DNA of 64,000 nucleotides from MGIIb-P sp963934015 (GCA_963934015.1 CAWVWT010000001.1:62001-126000), one strand, 5' to 3'; counted from the first letter of the stretch, positions 17,901 to 26,635 are shown. The notes: generated by a model not told the origin, from the letters alone. Made by a program: numbers and translations.

Positions 17901-19728
17901 TCTGCACCTCCATGTTTACCAATTCGATTCACCCGAACTATTCCTCGCCATTGAAGCCGCTGTACTCCGCGGTGTAGAATGCACCGTACTGCTCGAAGGA
18001 CAAATCCTCGGTGATGCGGCTGATAGTGCAGACCAAAGAGGCTGGGCTGATGAACTAGCCAACGCTGGTTGTACCGTACTTTGGATGGTCGAGCCGGATG
18101 GAGTTAATGCACCGATGGCACCCTATCGATACATTCACTCAAAGGTCGCTGTGCGCGATGGCGACAGTGTTTGGATCGGTAGCGGAAATTGGAAACGCTC
18201 GACATTCCCCCTCGACGGGGATGCTGGGAATCGAGATTCAGGTGTGATTGTCAACAGCCAAGATGTGGCTGATCTTGTCATGTCACGGATATTGTGGGAT
18301 GAAAATGAAAGCCTTCGACACATCATCAATCTCGATGATGCCCCATCATCGATGGGGCGTCCAACCGGATGGTCTCGTCCGACGGCCTCAACCGAATTCA
18401 GTCCATCTGAGCCGATGCAGTTGGCCTATGATGGACCCTTTGGTACAGTTTTGCTAACCTGTCCGGATGATTGTATTCAATCGCTTGTTTGGCTGATTGA
18501 TCAAGCAGATACATCGCTAGACATTTCAGTGCAGTATTTCGATTTGGGTTGGCATTGGGGATATGGTGACAACCCACTGATTGAAGCCATCGAACGTGCT
18601 GCCAATCGAAGCGTTTCCGTTCGTCTCCTCATCAATGGATACTACTTGGATGATGGTATCCAAGAAACAGTCAACCACTTCAACCACCGACTGAATATGA
18701 CTGATGGTTTGGATGTTGAAGCTCGCATCATGGCACCATCCAGTGATATTGGAAAATTACATGACAAGAGCATGATTATTGACGGAGAATGGAGTTTGTT
18801 TAGTAGCATCAATTGGGGTAGCAACAGTGCGCTTCGGAATCGTGAGATGGGAATTGCAATCGAGCATGTGGCATTGGCTGAACATCAGACATCCATCTTT
18901 GAGGAGGATTGGAATCGATTGGATACGTCTACCGATACTGATGGCGATGGGATGCCAGACTATTGGGAAATCGAAAATGGCCTGAATCGTTCATGGTCAG
19001 CCGTACCAGGTACCACAAATTCCGAGCAAAATCTCGACCCAGATGGGGATGGTTTGGCCAATCTACAAGAATTCCAGAATGGTGGTTTGGCACAGAATCC
19101 AGACACTGATGGAGATTGTATTTACGATGGTGACGAAGTTATGTGGGCTTGGGATCAAGCGCTCGTTGCATCTTTAGCGGTCCAAACAGCAGATGCAAAT
19201 TTGGATGGGGTTGCCGACAATGAAACTGTGCCGTGTACGAATCCACAAGATGACACCCCCGGCACAAACACAAACAATACCAACTCGACCAATGACGATG
19301 ATGAAGATGAAACTGGACCATTCCGTGAAGATGCCATGGACAGCACCTCAGCCAAGATGATGTTCGCATTGGTTGTAATTGCGGCTATCAGTTTACTCGG
19401 TGCGTTAGGCTTGATGCTATTCAATAGCAGAAGCGAAGCCGCAGGCAGGGTATTGGTTGATGATGTTGGAGATATCAGTGCTGAGATTTGGGCTGAAAAT
19501 GATGAAGAAGTACCCACTGGTGCAGTCATTTTGGATGGAACAAGTGTGGGCCCAAATGCTGGTAGTGGTGCCCGAGAAGTATCTGTAGGTCGTGATGATG
19601 GTGTCTTTGGTGCACCACAATTGGATGGATACGAATTCCCAGGTTGGTCCCCACAGCAAGTCCAAGAATCCCTTGATGCGGGTTGGACATTAGAACAACT
19701 CCGCGAAAAGTACGATTCTGAGCAGTGA
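14992..19728 (+). CDS. Giant surface protein: lamin-tail domains plus phospholipase-D-type nuclease
   Basis: Start at ATG 14992 (signal peptide MRRNALLLTTLMIVMSLSP); the frame stays open upstream, but without a ribosome binding site. About 1578 residues. Six lamin-tail domains are visible, each opening like 'INELMPNP...EWVELYNSG...VDLQGWTLDD'. Then comes a PLD superfamily region with two HxKxxxxD motifs, HSKVAVRD (His ~1049) and HDKSMIID (His ~1257), the pair needed for one active site. A short TSP3-like Ca-binding stretch (DTDGDGMPDYWE...), a membrane helix at ~1452-1475 and a cytoplasmic tail ending in WSPQQVQESLDAGWTLEQL complete it. Lamin-tail domains occur on secreted nucleases, so a membrane-tethered extracellular DNase or phospholipase is likely. 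Thymidine phosphorylase lies two genes downstream. Confidence 0.88.
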   Translation: MRRNALLLTTLMIVMSLSPLVQGTEARSTACSGDICINELMPNPMGADTGTYPDCEWVELYNSGTSDVDLQGWTLDDASWSHPIDANTWVDFANLATPYVLPAGDYAIIAENSQGTLKLNNVGEILDLIDGTGVSVHTVNTTQAYSDVSKIPGPSPTDAYVDSNTNTPGAANTGGGPVGPTYVQSDLRITEVMPDPYWTNDNATWPGGEWVEVANIGSIAIDLAGWSIDDAAGNSMPMNTTHLVGQGTMINPGQHRIVAVNGTGTYGMLNNGAGTEQIKLRMPSGDITHQVEYSGPTHPGHSYVNISVFAPEWGRNADPLNTAKWPTPEYNNPLNMIVPDSRIQINEVMANASAEDPAGGSWIELYYPQIEGGQNISSFAQGYVLWTGTGQNASASILSNLSSSENFIVFGPVNLMHNFDSISLVDSNGDIRQMVAWNSHQTEDQSIIPADPLMVSGPWLSSPYTTQGTWNPGQGNGSDQNGTIDVGLRISEFLPNPTGSDSQTGMDGEWVEIINTGNQPVDLTGWELRSGSGFALPPAVLNPDAYIVYPLGNESMTLTNNQGTLKLNDPDGNSTHTVIWDHSAYGMSMVPGVTPTHKWVIGAWPTPGLENIIFEQPHTGPTEIIMSEVSPQCSNSSNGLASEWIEFHNAAGYGVNLSRWMVQDDAGGAAAVAPGRLWNHTLNSMYLDIGEYVVLNLEENILTNQGENITLLDPNGNAIQTLTWETSSDCTTLESRNGAAETRQTLWPTPGEANPIIHSYDGGMTIKFTRVMPVEVSGRSNDWFEVTNTGDTWVDLGGWMIERHTSDSSQQSLMLNHILEPGESIVITEEPYNLVVDGGPEAIDANTFFANSPPWLINSGGSLQLIAPDGTIVDAFVYGSGFAEIPGWSGLALEMPPSDAAGLILMRGDGCNVLPDTDSSVDWEYRWLRLGSSLFCDSGYFATDGSVIPVNSPVGSLFQMVEWIDGATISLHLHVYQFDSPELFLAIEAAVLRGVECTVLLEGQILGDAADSADQRGWADELANAGCTVLWMVEPDGVNAPMAPYRYIHSKVAVRDGDSVWIGSGNWKRSTFPLDGDAGNRDSGVIVNSQDVADLVMSRILWDENESLRHIINLDDAPSSMGRPTGWSRPTASTEFSPSEPMQLAYDGPFGTVLLTCPDDCIQSLVWLIDQADTSLDISVQYFDLGWHWGYGDNPLIEAIERAANRSVSVRLLINGYYLDDGIQETVNHFNHRLNMTDGLDVEARIMAPSSDIGKLHDKSMIIDGEWSLFSSINWGSNSALRNREMGIAIEHVALAEHQTSIFEEDWNRLDTSTDTDGDGMPDYWEIENGLNRSWSAVPGTTNSEQNLDPDGDGLANLQEFQNGGLAQNPDTDGDCIYDGDEVMWAWDQALVASLAVQTADANLDGVADNETVPCTNPQDDTPGTNTNNTNSTNDDDEDETGPFREDAMDSTSAKMMFALVVIAAISLLGALGLMLFNSRSEAAGRVLVDDVGDISAEIWAENDEEVPTGAVILDGTSVGPNAGSGAREVSVGRDDGVFGAPQLDGYEFPGWSPQQVQESLDAGWTLEQLREKYDSEQ

Positions 19729-19743
19729 CTACGCGAAGGATTC

Positions 19744-20727
19744 ATGGGCACCCGGGTTACGTTCGGACCCATGGCACGAGATTCAATTCCAACACTCGAC
19801 CTCCGCGAGTATACCGATGGTGACCAAGCCAGCAGAGATGCCTTTGTCGATAAAATGGGTGATGCACTCGAAGATATTGGCTTCTTCGCACTCGCTGGCC
19901 ATGGTATTCCACTTGGGGACATCAACCGTGCATACGAGGTCAGTGAGACATTCTTCAACATGGATGATACGACCAAGATGCGATGGAACCAAGGTAGCAA
20001 CCAACGCGGATATGTGCCCTTTGGTGTTGAACACGCCAAGGACAACCCCGCACCAGATCTCAAGGAGTTCTGGCAGACTGGTCGGACCCTTGCCGAGGGG
20101 CACCCGTTGAAGGCCGAGTACGCAACCAACATTTGGCCAACAGCAGATTGCCCAGAATTTGGGCCATCTGTGGATGGTCTCTACATCCAGATGGAAGAAC
20201 TCAGCCGAACCCTTCTCGAGGTTTGTTCACAATATCTCGGCATGGGACCAGATTGGTTGCCGGACATGGCTATTGATGGCAACACAATCTTGCGAATTCT
20301 ACACTATCCTGCACTCGGTGGTGACGCCCCAGATGGTGCGGTTCGTAGCGCCCAACACGAAGATATCAATTTCATCACACTGCTCGTTGGAGCCAGCGCT
20401 GCTGGCCTAGAGGTCATGGATCATGATGGTGGGTGGATTGCAGTGGAAGGTAATCCTGAGCACATCATCATCGATTCGGGGGACATGCTGCAAAATCTCA
20501 CAAATGGGCTCTTCAAGGCAGTCACACATCGCGTGATTAACCCGCCAGATGCCACCAGTGACAGATACTCAATGCCGATGTTTACACACCCCCGCGATGA
20601 TGTTGACTTGACACCCCGACCCGAATTTATTGCACGCACGGGAGGAGAAGCACTCTACCCCAGCATTAGTGCTGGTGAATTCCTTCGGCAACGTCTCATT
20701 GAAATCGGACTGATTGATGATGACTGA
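19744..20727 (+). CDS. 2-oxoglutarate/Fe(II) oxygenase, isopenicillin N synthase family
   Basis: 327 residues, the usual family length. The N-terminal DIOX_N region includes 'LEDIGFFALAGHGIP'. The Fe ligands are His and Asp in QHEDINFITLL and the distal His in AVTHRVINPP, followed by the RxS 2-oxoglutarate-binding motif in DRYSMPMF. All are intact. The family hydroxylates or oxidises diverse small molecules; the substrate cannot be inferred. ATG 19744 has AAGGA just upstream; ATG 19771, nearer the conserved IPTLDL strand, is an alternative. It begins 15 bases after the lamin-tail/PLD gene and its end overlaps thymidine phosphorylase, so an operon is likely. Confidence 0.9.
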   Translation: MGTRVTFGPMARDSIPTLDLREYTDGDQASRDAFVDKMGDALEDIGFFALAGHGIPLGDINRAYEVSETFFNMDDTTKMRWNQGSNQRGYVPFGVEHAKDNPAPDLKEFWQTGRTLAEGHPLKAEYATNIWPTADCPEFGPSVDGLYIQMEELSRTLLEVCSQYLGMGPDWLPDMAIDGNTILRILHYPALGGDAPDGAVRSAQHEDINFITLLVGASAAGLEVMDHDGGWIAVEGNPEHIIIDSGDMLQNLTNGLFKAVTHRVINPPDATSDRYSMPMFTHPRDDVDLTPRPEFIARTGGEALYPSISAGEFLRQRLIEIGLIDDD

Positions 20728-21991
20728 TATTCAGACATTTGTGAACGGCGTCGTCGACGGTCGCCTTAGTGATGCTGAGGTTGAAGCGTGGATGCGTAAT
20801 GTGTACGAAAACGGTCTTTCGGAAAGCGAAACCGTAGAATTGACACACGCGATGCTGCATTCAGGCACGGTGTTGAAATGGCCAAAGGAATGGTCCACTC
20901 TGGTCGTTGACAAACATAGTACTGGTGGTATCGGTGACAAGGTCAGCCTAGTACTGGCCCCTGCATTGGCCGCTTGTGGATTGAAATGTCCAATGATTGC
21001 GGGACGCGGGCTAGCTCATACCGGTGGAACACTTGACAAATTGGAAGCATTGGAGGGATACAATGTATCCATATCACCCGAAAAGGCATTCGAAATGGTC
21101 AACAAAATTGGCTGCATGATCGGTGGACAAACTGGTGAAATTGCTCCTGCAGACAAACGCATGTATGCCATACGAGATGTAACTGAACTCATCGCCTCAG
21201 TACCACTGATTACCGGCTCCATTCTTTCCAAGAAAGCCGCGGAAGGGTTGGCAGCCTTGGTGATGGATATCAAGGTCGGTCGTGCAGCATTCATGGACAA
21301 TATCGAGGATGCGCGTATCTTAGCAGAATCAATCGTATCAACAGGAGAAGGACTCGGCATTACAACTCGCGTCACATTGACGGAAATGGATACACCCTTG
21401 GGCTTTGCAGCAGGCAATGCGCTAGAAGTTCTAGAATCAATTGAAACCTTACGCGGTGCGGGTCCGGCCGATCTCGAGGAATTAGTCTGTATTCAGGGGG
21501 GAATCTTACTTCACTCAACGGGTCTGTGTGAATCGATGGATGAAGGGGCTTTTCGAATCCATGATTCATTGATTGATGGTAGTGCGATGTCCGCCTTTGA
21601 AGATATGTGTGTCGCGCAAGGTGTACCCCTGTCCGCGTTTGAAAATGAACGAAATCTACTCACAACACTCGGATTGCTTGATACAACTCTGAAAACGACA
21701 GAATTCACAGTGCCTCGCCCTGGATGGATTTCAGATATCGATGCAATGGCGCTTGGTAAAGTCGTACTCGAACTCGGAGGTGGCCGACTTGAACTAGGGG
21801 ATAAAATCGACACAGGTGTTGGGTTTGTTCTCGATGCACACGTCGGTTCACTGATGGTTGTTGATGAACACTGGATTACAATTTACCATCGCGGTAAACT
21901 TTCACAAACTCATCGCCAATTAATTGAAGATGCGATTCAACTTAGCAATGAACCGGTTGATGTCGAAAGTCGGGTTATCGAGATACTTTGA
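20717..21991 (+). CDS. deoA: Thymidine/pyrimidine-nucleoside phosphorylase
   Basis: About 424 residues, the size of the bacterial-type enzyme rather than the longer archaeal AMP phosphorylase. The phosphate-binding signature 'KHSTGGIGDKVSLVLAP', then 'GRGLAHTGGTLDKLE' and 'DIKVGRAAFM' are all present. It cleaves thymidine or uridine with phosphate to free base and (deoxy)ribose-1-phosphate. The gene starts inside the last codons of the oxygenase gene (ATG 20717 or 20720), so translation is coupled. Downstream of a predicted surface nuclease, it could serve in salvage of nucleosides from external DNA, which is inference from context. Confidence 0.92.
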   Translation: MMTDIQTFVNGVVDGRLSDAEVEAWMRNVYENGLSESETVELTHAMLHSGTVLKWPKEWSTLVVDKHSTGGIGDKVSLVLAPALAACGLKCPMIAGRGLAHTGGTLDKLEALEGYNVSISPEKAFEMVNKIGCMIGGQTGEIAPADKRMYAIRDVTELIASVPLITGSILSKKAAEGLAALVMDIKVGRAAFMDNIEDARILAESIVSTGEGLGITTRVTLTEMDTPLGFAAGNALEVLESIETLRGAGPADLEELVCIQGGILLHSTGLCESMDEGAFRIHDSLIDGSAMSAFEDMCVAQGVPLSAFENERNLLTTLGLLDTTLKTTEFTVPRPGWISDIDAMALGKVVLELGGGRLELGDKIDTGVGFVLDAHVGSLMVVDEHWITIYHRGKLSQTHRQLIEDAIQLSNEPVDVESRVIEIL

Positions 21992-22004
21992 GGGTGACGG
22001 CTGC

Positions 22005-22040
22005 GCTTCTATGAAATAGAAGCAGGACACATCTACCTGC
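22005..22040 (+). promoter_or_regulatory. Two overlapping start-proximal hairpins
   Basis: Perfect 8-bp stem GCTTCTAT/ATAGAAGC with loop GAA (22005-22023). It overlaps by two bases a second stem, GCAGG/CCTGC with a 9-base loop (22022-22040), that ends at the ATG at 22041. The full stems cannot form together, so the leader could switch between them. The purine-rich AGGA lies in the second stem. Confidence 0.6.
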
Positions 22041-24023
22041 ATGATGAGCCGGTGGCGAGCGATTCTTTCGCTGAGCATGGTCATGCTCATGCTGGTTGTA
22101 CCATGGACGGTTGTCGCAGATTCAAGTGGTCGGGATGGCGATGATGCCTCAGACGACATCCGGATATCAATCAACAAAAACACCGTGAGTCACACAGTAG
22201 AAGTTGAGGTTGAATTTGAAAACCTGACTCTCTACTCGCAGTATGATTATGAAATTTGGTTCACCCGAGTTGACCCGATTTTTCCGCACGAGACTTTGAA
22301 CGGGAGTTTCTTCGCAGAAAGTGACAACCATGAAGTGACCCGAGAATGGACTCCTGACCAAGATGGACCCTACACGGTTCACGTTACTCTAATCGAAAAT
22401 GGTGGCGCCCTCAAAACTAACACGGACACATTTTCTTGGGGTGATTACGCCAATAATAGTCACCAGCCGATCACCGAAATTTCGGTAGATCATGATGGAG
22501 ATTTAGAAACTGGTGGAAGAATTGGAAAGGTAGATGGTTGGTACTATCTCGACGTTTTTGAGAACGATTCTCTCCAAGACAACATCACCATTGATTTTGA
22601 GGCCCGTGAAACTGAAACTGGAGCTGATTACCAAATGCAATTTGCACTGTACAGATTGAATGCTGAAGAAAATGAGAGATTGCTTGGAATGGGAGTCTCA
22701 AGCCTCCATGCGGGATACACTATGGCAACTCTCAACAATTCAATCGGTGGTTGGACCGATGGAGAGAATTATCAATTCACATTGACACTGAACCTTGATT
22801 GGGACAATATGACACAAGTGGCATTTACAAAACTCAACTTCACCATTGGCACACCACCCGTCTTGACCATTCCTGGTTGTACGGATACCAATGCAACCAA
22901 TTACCTTCAAAACGCCACACTAGATGATGGATCTTGTGAGTACAAAGATACCGATGGGGATGGTATTTTCGACCACCTCGAAATTGATGGATGCATCGAT
23001 GAACTTGCAGAAAACTACAACCAAACTGCGACAGACGACGATGGATCTTGTGAGTACAAAGATACCGATGGAGATGGCGTTTTTGACCACCTTGAAATTG
23101 GTGGATGCACCGACAAGGATGCGGAAAACCACGATCCCGATGCCACCGAAGATGACAAAACTTGTCAATACAAAGATACTGATGGAGATGGTGTTCACGA
23201 CCACCTCGAAATTGCGGGGTGCACCGATGAGTTTGCAGAAAACCATGAGACCGATGCCACCGAAGATGATGGAACTTGCACCTATTCAGACCCGCTGGAT
23301 GTGACCATGACTACCAATAGGACTGCAGGCGATGCACCACTCGATGTGGCTTTCTTTGCTGAAATATCGGGTGGTAAATTACCTGTGGTGATTCTATGGA
23401 ACTTTGGTGATGGCACCAATTCAGACTTGATCAGAGTCAACCACACATTTTCAATTGGAGTTTACAATGTCGTACTCCAAGTGACAGACAATGGTGGTGA
23501 AATGCAAGAACGCAATATTCAGATTGTCGCAACAGAACCACCCGTGATTGCTAACCTTACAGGCTACTTCACCCATTCAGGGCAACTTGAACCGTTGTCC
23601 AAGGGAATGGTTGCAACCATCGAATTCACAGGTACTGCAAGCGGTGGTGAAGGACCCTACACATTCACTTGGAAATTTGGGGACAATTCAGAGGAGGGGA
23701 GTGGCTCGCCCATCCTGCATGAATATGCAAGATTAGGTGAATACATCGTTCAATTGATCATCGAAGATTCCGTAGGCAGAACACTGCAATTAGATGAATC
23801 CATCACTATTTCAAAAATAACCAATGAAGATACCGGTGGAATCACCCCGACCCAAGATGATCTAGATGGAGATGGAAGTAATTTCGACATTTACGCAACA
23901 TCCACGGGCGCAATCGGATTGCTGTTGATCTTCGGTCTGTTTGGTCGTAAGAGACGCGAGAGTTTCCTTGATGCGGAACGGCGCAAGATGCATGGAGAAG
24001 GATCCTTGTGGGACGATTCCTGA
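22041..24023 (+). CDS. Surface protein with four GCTD/EF-like repeats and two PKD domains
   Basis: 660 residues. Signal peptide MMSRWRAILSLSMVMLMLVVP. The N-terminal ~270 residues are beta-rich. Four tandem 38-residue repeats follow (res ~279-416), each opening GCTD..A.N and containing ATxDDGSCxY and the Ca-loop DTDGDGxFDHLEI. Two PKD domains come next (WNFGDGTNSD and WKFGDNSEEGSG), then a membrane helix (~res 620-636) and a basic cytoplasmic tail beginning GRKRRE. The Cys pair in each repeat may form a disulfide. Likely a Ca-stabilised cell-surface protein for adhesion or polymer binding. Last gene of the plus-strand run starting at 11474. Confidence 0.85.
   Translation: MMSRWRAILSLSMVMLMLVVPWTVVADSSGRDGDDASDDIRISINKNTVSHTVEVEVEFENLTLYSQYDYEIWFTRVDPIFPHETLNGSFFAESDNHEVTREWTPDQDGPYTVHVTLIENGGALKTNTDTFSWGDYANNSHQPITEISVDHDGDLETGGRIGKVDGWYYLDVFENDSLQDNITIDFEARETETGADYQMQFALYRLNAEENERLLGMGVSSLHAGYTMATLNNSIGGWTDGENYQFTLTLNLDWDNMTQVAFTKLNFTIGTPPVLTIPGCTDTNATNYLQNATLDDGSCEYKDTDGDGIFDHLEIDGCIDELAENYNQTATDDDGSCEYKDTDGDGVFDHLEIGGCTDKDAENHDPDATEDDKTCQYKDTDGDGVHDHLEIAGCTDEFAENHETDATEDDGTCTYSDPLDVTMTTNRTAGDAPLDVAFFAEISGGKLPVVILWNFGDGTNSDLIRVNHTFSIGVYNVVLQVTDNGGEMQERNIQIVATEPPVIANLTGYFTHSGQLEPLSKGMVATIEFTGTASGGEGPYTFTWKFGDNSEEGSGSPILHEYARLGEYIVQLIIEDSVGRTLQLDESITISKITNEDTGGITPTQDDLDGDGSNFDIYATSTGAIGLLLIFGLFGRKRRESFLDAERRKMHGEGSLWDDS
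22875..23286 (+). repeat. In-frame 114-bp coding repeat, four copies
   Basis: Copies start at 22875, 22989, 23103 and 23217, with an exact 114-base period and no indels; the fourth lacks the Asp-loop end. Each encodes the GCTD...DDGSC unit of the surface protein. Confidence 0.85.
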
Positions 24024-24047
24024 GAGTATTTAGAATCCCCTTTAATC

Positions 24048-25169
24048 TCATTTCATTGTGTAATTTCGCTCATATTCATTCGCATGATTTCGATCCCAGT
24101 GTGTCAATTCTTTTGTCATTATTTTTTTGTATAAAAATGGTGTAATCAACACTAAATATAGCATTGACAAATATCCATATGGCAACAGAGGAGCATTTTC
24201 ATGGGATGGATTTAGTTCCCAAAAGTTCAAATTTGCAGCTCTATGATGATCTGAATGTCTTGTCACATTGCACAAATAAATACTACTGAGTAAATGATTG
24301 GAGTTCCATGAGTGCCTCATACCCACTTCTTTTCCTTTTTCTCTCACTAGGCCATAATGTTCAATATAATTTATGGCTTCTAAAAATGATTTTGCCAAAA
24401 ACGCACATAGAAGAAAACACAACATTCCAATTGCCCCACCGAAAATAAACGTTGATGCCGTTATAATTAGGCTCCTTAAATATCCAACAATCATTGCATT
24501 ATGAAAACTGAAAAAATTCAGTTTCCTTCTCCTTAACCGTTCGGTTTCAATCTTCCACCCACTAATTTGTTCTTTGAAAGAAGCCCTTAAAATAAATAAA
24601 TAAATATTTTCTCCTCTTTTAGCAGAGGCTGGATCTTCATCTAAACACACATCTTTGTGATGTCCATAAACATGCTCGATAGCAAAAGTGCAATCCCAAG
24701 AAAACGCAAGAAGCCAATTTCCTATGAACATATCAAATTTATTCTGCTTCCTATGGGTTAACTCATGGCCTGGAACCGTCCCAAGTATACCGATAAATAG
24801 CGTAGTTTGAAATATTAAAGCGATTTTATCTATTAGAGTAAAAGAATCTTTTATTTGGATAAAATCAATATTGAACATTGAATATAAGCCTTCAATATAC
24901 CAATTCGGAGAATTATTACCAAAAATAGATACAACCAAGAATATCAAACAAAATAAAATTGGCAAATTTATGTAAATTGAAAAATTCAATATGGCTGGAT
25001 ATGAAAATTGTTGGATTTCCTTGTCTCTAGGCAAAACATAATCTCCAATGATAAGAAATAATGACCAACCTATGCAGAAATATGTTGGATAATTTTGTCC
25101 CATTAAAAAAAATATGATGGCCAAAATACCAGTTAGAGCTGGAATATAATGTTTGAAATACTTCAACAT
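24048..25169 (-). CDS. AlkB-like integral-membrane di-iron hydroxylase
   Basis: 373 residues. All hallmark histidine boxes of AlkB-type alkane monooxygenases are present in order: HELTH (~res 145), EHVYGHH (~res 173), NYIEHYGL (~res 275) and RHSDHH (~res 313), separated by hydrophobic helices. The family hydroxylates terminal carbons of alkanes or similar chains using O2 and electrons from rubredoxin; no rubredoxin is adjacent. Base composition is very unlike its neighbours: two 60-base lines I counted have 13 and 19 G+C, against 33 in a line of the adjacent glyA, and codons are AT-rich. It stands alone between the PKD-protein and glyA genes. Recent horizontal acquisition is likely. The RHSDHH box lacks the usual downstream Tyr-rich context, so substrate is open. 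Confidence 0.85.
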   Translation of the reverse strand: MLKYFKHYIPALTGILAIIFFLMGQNYPTYFCIGWSLFLIIGDYVLPRDKEIQQFSYPAILNFSIYINLPILFCLIFLVVSIFGNNSPNWYIEGLYSMFNIDFIQIKDSFTLIDKIALIFQTTLFIGILGTVPGHELTHRKQNKFDMFIGNWLLAFSWDCTFAIEHVYGHHKDVCLDEDPASAKRGENIYLFILRASFKEQISGWKIETERLRRRKLNFFSFHNAMIVGYLRSLIITASTFIFGGAIGMLCFLLCAFLAKSFLEAINYIEHYGLVREKGKEVGMRHSWNSNHLLSSIYLCNVTRHSDHHRAANLNFWELNPSHENAPLLPYGYLSMLYLVLITPFLYKKIMTKELTHWDRNHANEYERNYTMK

Positions 25170-25282
25170 CCCTCATCCCCACTCTTCTTCATTCACACCA
25201 TTACTAAGAGGTGAATACTTTTCAACCAACCCCTTTGATTTGTTGATGAAAAACGCATGCACCCCTTACGATTGTCGAGGCA

Positions 25283-26635
25283 TCACAGTGGATAACCACT
25301 GACCGAATCTTCATTGAAGCAGTAACGAATCGTTTGGAATTCACCCTTCAGCGCAGCGACATCCACCTTCACCGAAGCGGCATCCTCACCCTTCAACAAA
25401 ACCCGCGCATACAAATTGGCCACTTCTTCCATCTGTGTGTTGCTCATACCCACGCGAGTTAGTTCCTGAACACCCAAGCGCAAACCACTCGGTGTCATTG
25501 CCTTGGTATCACCCGGTAGCATGTTCATATTGGTGATGATTCCTGCATCTTCAAGTAACTGCGCAGCCTTTGCTCCTGCACCTGAATCAGTTTCACCATG
25601 GCGGGTCAGAATTTGGTGGGAGGCCGTATATCCACGACCTTCAGCAAGGACATCAAAACCTTCTGCGGCCATTGCAGCACCAAACGCCTTGGCATTGCTG
25701 ATGATATCCTCGGCATAGGCCGCTCCATATTCAGAAAATTCAGCCAATGCAATCACTTTACCGGCAACGTGGTGCAAATGATACGATGAACATACGCCTG
25801 GGAAAATGGCGCTGTTCAACTTGCGCTGAAATTTCTCATCGTCACTATTTGACAATACAAAACCACCTTGCGGTCCGGGAAATGTCTTGTGGCTGGAACC
25901 GGTCACTACATCTGCACCTTCTCTCAGCGGATCTTGGAACTGACCACCTGCAATCAATCCGAGAACGTGCGCACCGTCATACATCACCTTGGCACCAACT
26001 TCATGAGCAGCATCAGCCATCTCTTGCAGAGGTGTAGGGAACAAGAAAACAGATTGCCCTACTAGGGCAAGAGTGGGTTCAACTTCTCGAATCAGGGCAC
26101 AGGCCGCATCAACATCTGGCTCCATTCGGTCGACGTCCCATGGATAGGTGGTCAAATCCAACCCCCGAAGCCCAACAGCTCCCATTCGAGCGTGTGAGAT
26201 GTGGCCACCATCTGCAGTTGAGACTGCAGTGATTTTGTCACCGGGCTTGGCCAGCGCCTTGAGTGCACCAATGTTAGAAACGGTACCAGAAGTGGATTGG
26301 ATATTTGCAAAACTGCAATTGAACACTTTCTGCGCCAATGATATTCCAAGAGATTCAATGTCATCAAAACCACCACAACCCTGGTAGTATCGCTTGCCGG
26401 GCAGGCCCTCAGCATAGCGTCCATGCAAATCACTGGTGATGACTTCTTGCACACGTGGGCTAACAATATTCTCACTGGCAATCATGCCCAAACCATCGCG
26501 ATAGAGTGCCCCACTAGCTGCGGTTGCAGCGAGAACAACCTCCGCATGTGCAAGATTCTCAGCCGAGGCATTCCAATCTCCACCGGTACCACCCATGCCC
26601 TGAATCCAGTCAAAACCGCCCTTAGTGTTCACCAT
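25283..26635 (-). CDS. glyA: Serine hydroxymethyltransferase
   Basis: About 450 residues from ATG 26635 (MVNTKGGFDW); ATG 26671 would add 12 residues and lacks a ribosome binding site. The PLP-binding lysine lies in VTGSSHKTFPGPQGG, with 'LPGKRYYQGCGG' and 'DGAHVLGLIAGG' as further family signatures. The enzyme interconverts serine and glycine with transfer of a one-carbon unit to a (methano)pterin or folate. It joins gcvPA/gcvPB, gcvT and a GcvH-like gene, also on the minus strand, within 30 kb, so the window encodes most of glycine/serine one-carbon exchange. Confidence 0.93.
   Translation of the reverse strand: MVNTKGGFDWIQGMGGTGGDWNASAENLAHAEVVLAATAASGALYRDGLGMIASENIVSPRVQEVITSDLHGRYAEGLPGKRYYQGCGGFDDIESLGISLAQKVFNCSFANIQSTSGTVSNIGALKALAKPGDKITAVSTADGGHISHARMGAVGLRGLDLTTYPWDVDRMEPDVDAACALIREVEPTLALVGQSVFLFPTPLQEMADAAHEVGAKVMYDGAHVLGLIAGGQFQDPLREGADVVTGSSHKTFPGPQGGFVLSNSDDEKFQRKLNSAIFPGVCSSYHLHHVAGKVIALAEFSEYGAAYAEDIISNAKAFGAAMAAEGFDVLAEGRGYTASHQILTRHGETDSGAGAKAAQLLEDAGIITNMNMLPGDTKAMTPSGLRLGVQELTRVGMSNTQMEEVANLYARVLLKGEDAASVKVDVAALKGEFQTIRYCFNEDSVSGYPL

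Noticed and set aside
19155..20132. 325-codon open frame on the minus strand spanning the junction of two plus-strand genes
   Set aside because: Ser/Pro/Arg-rich and antisense to two well-supported proteins (LTD-PLD tail and 2OG oxygenase).
24024..25282. Transposon or integron carrying the AlkB-like gene
   Set aside because: I found no terminal inverted repeats, transposase remnant or attachment site around the AT-rich gene.
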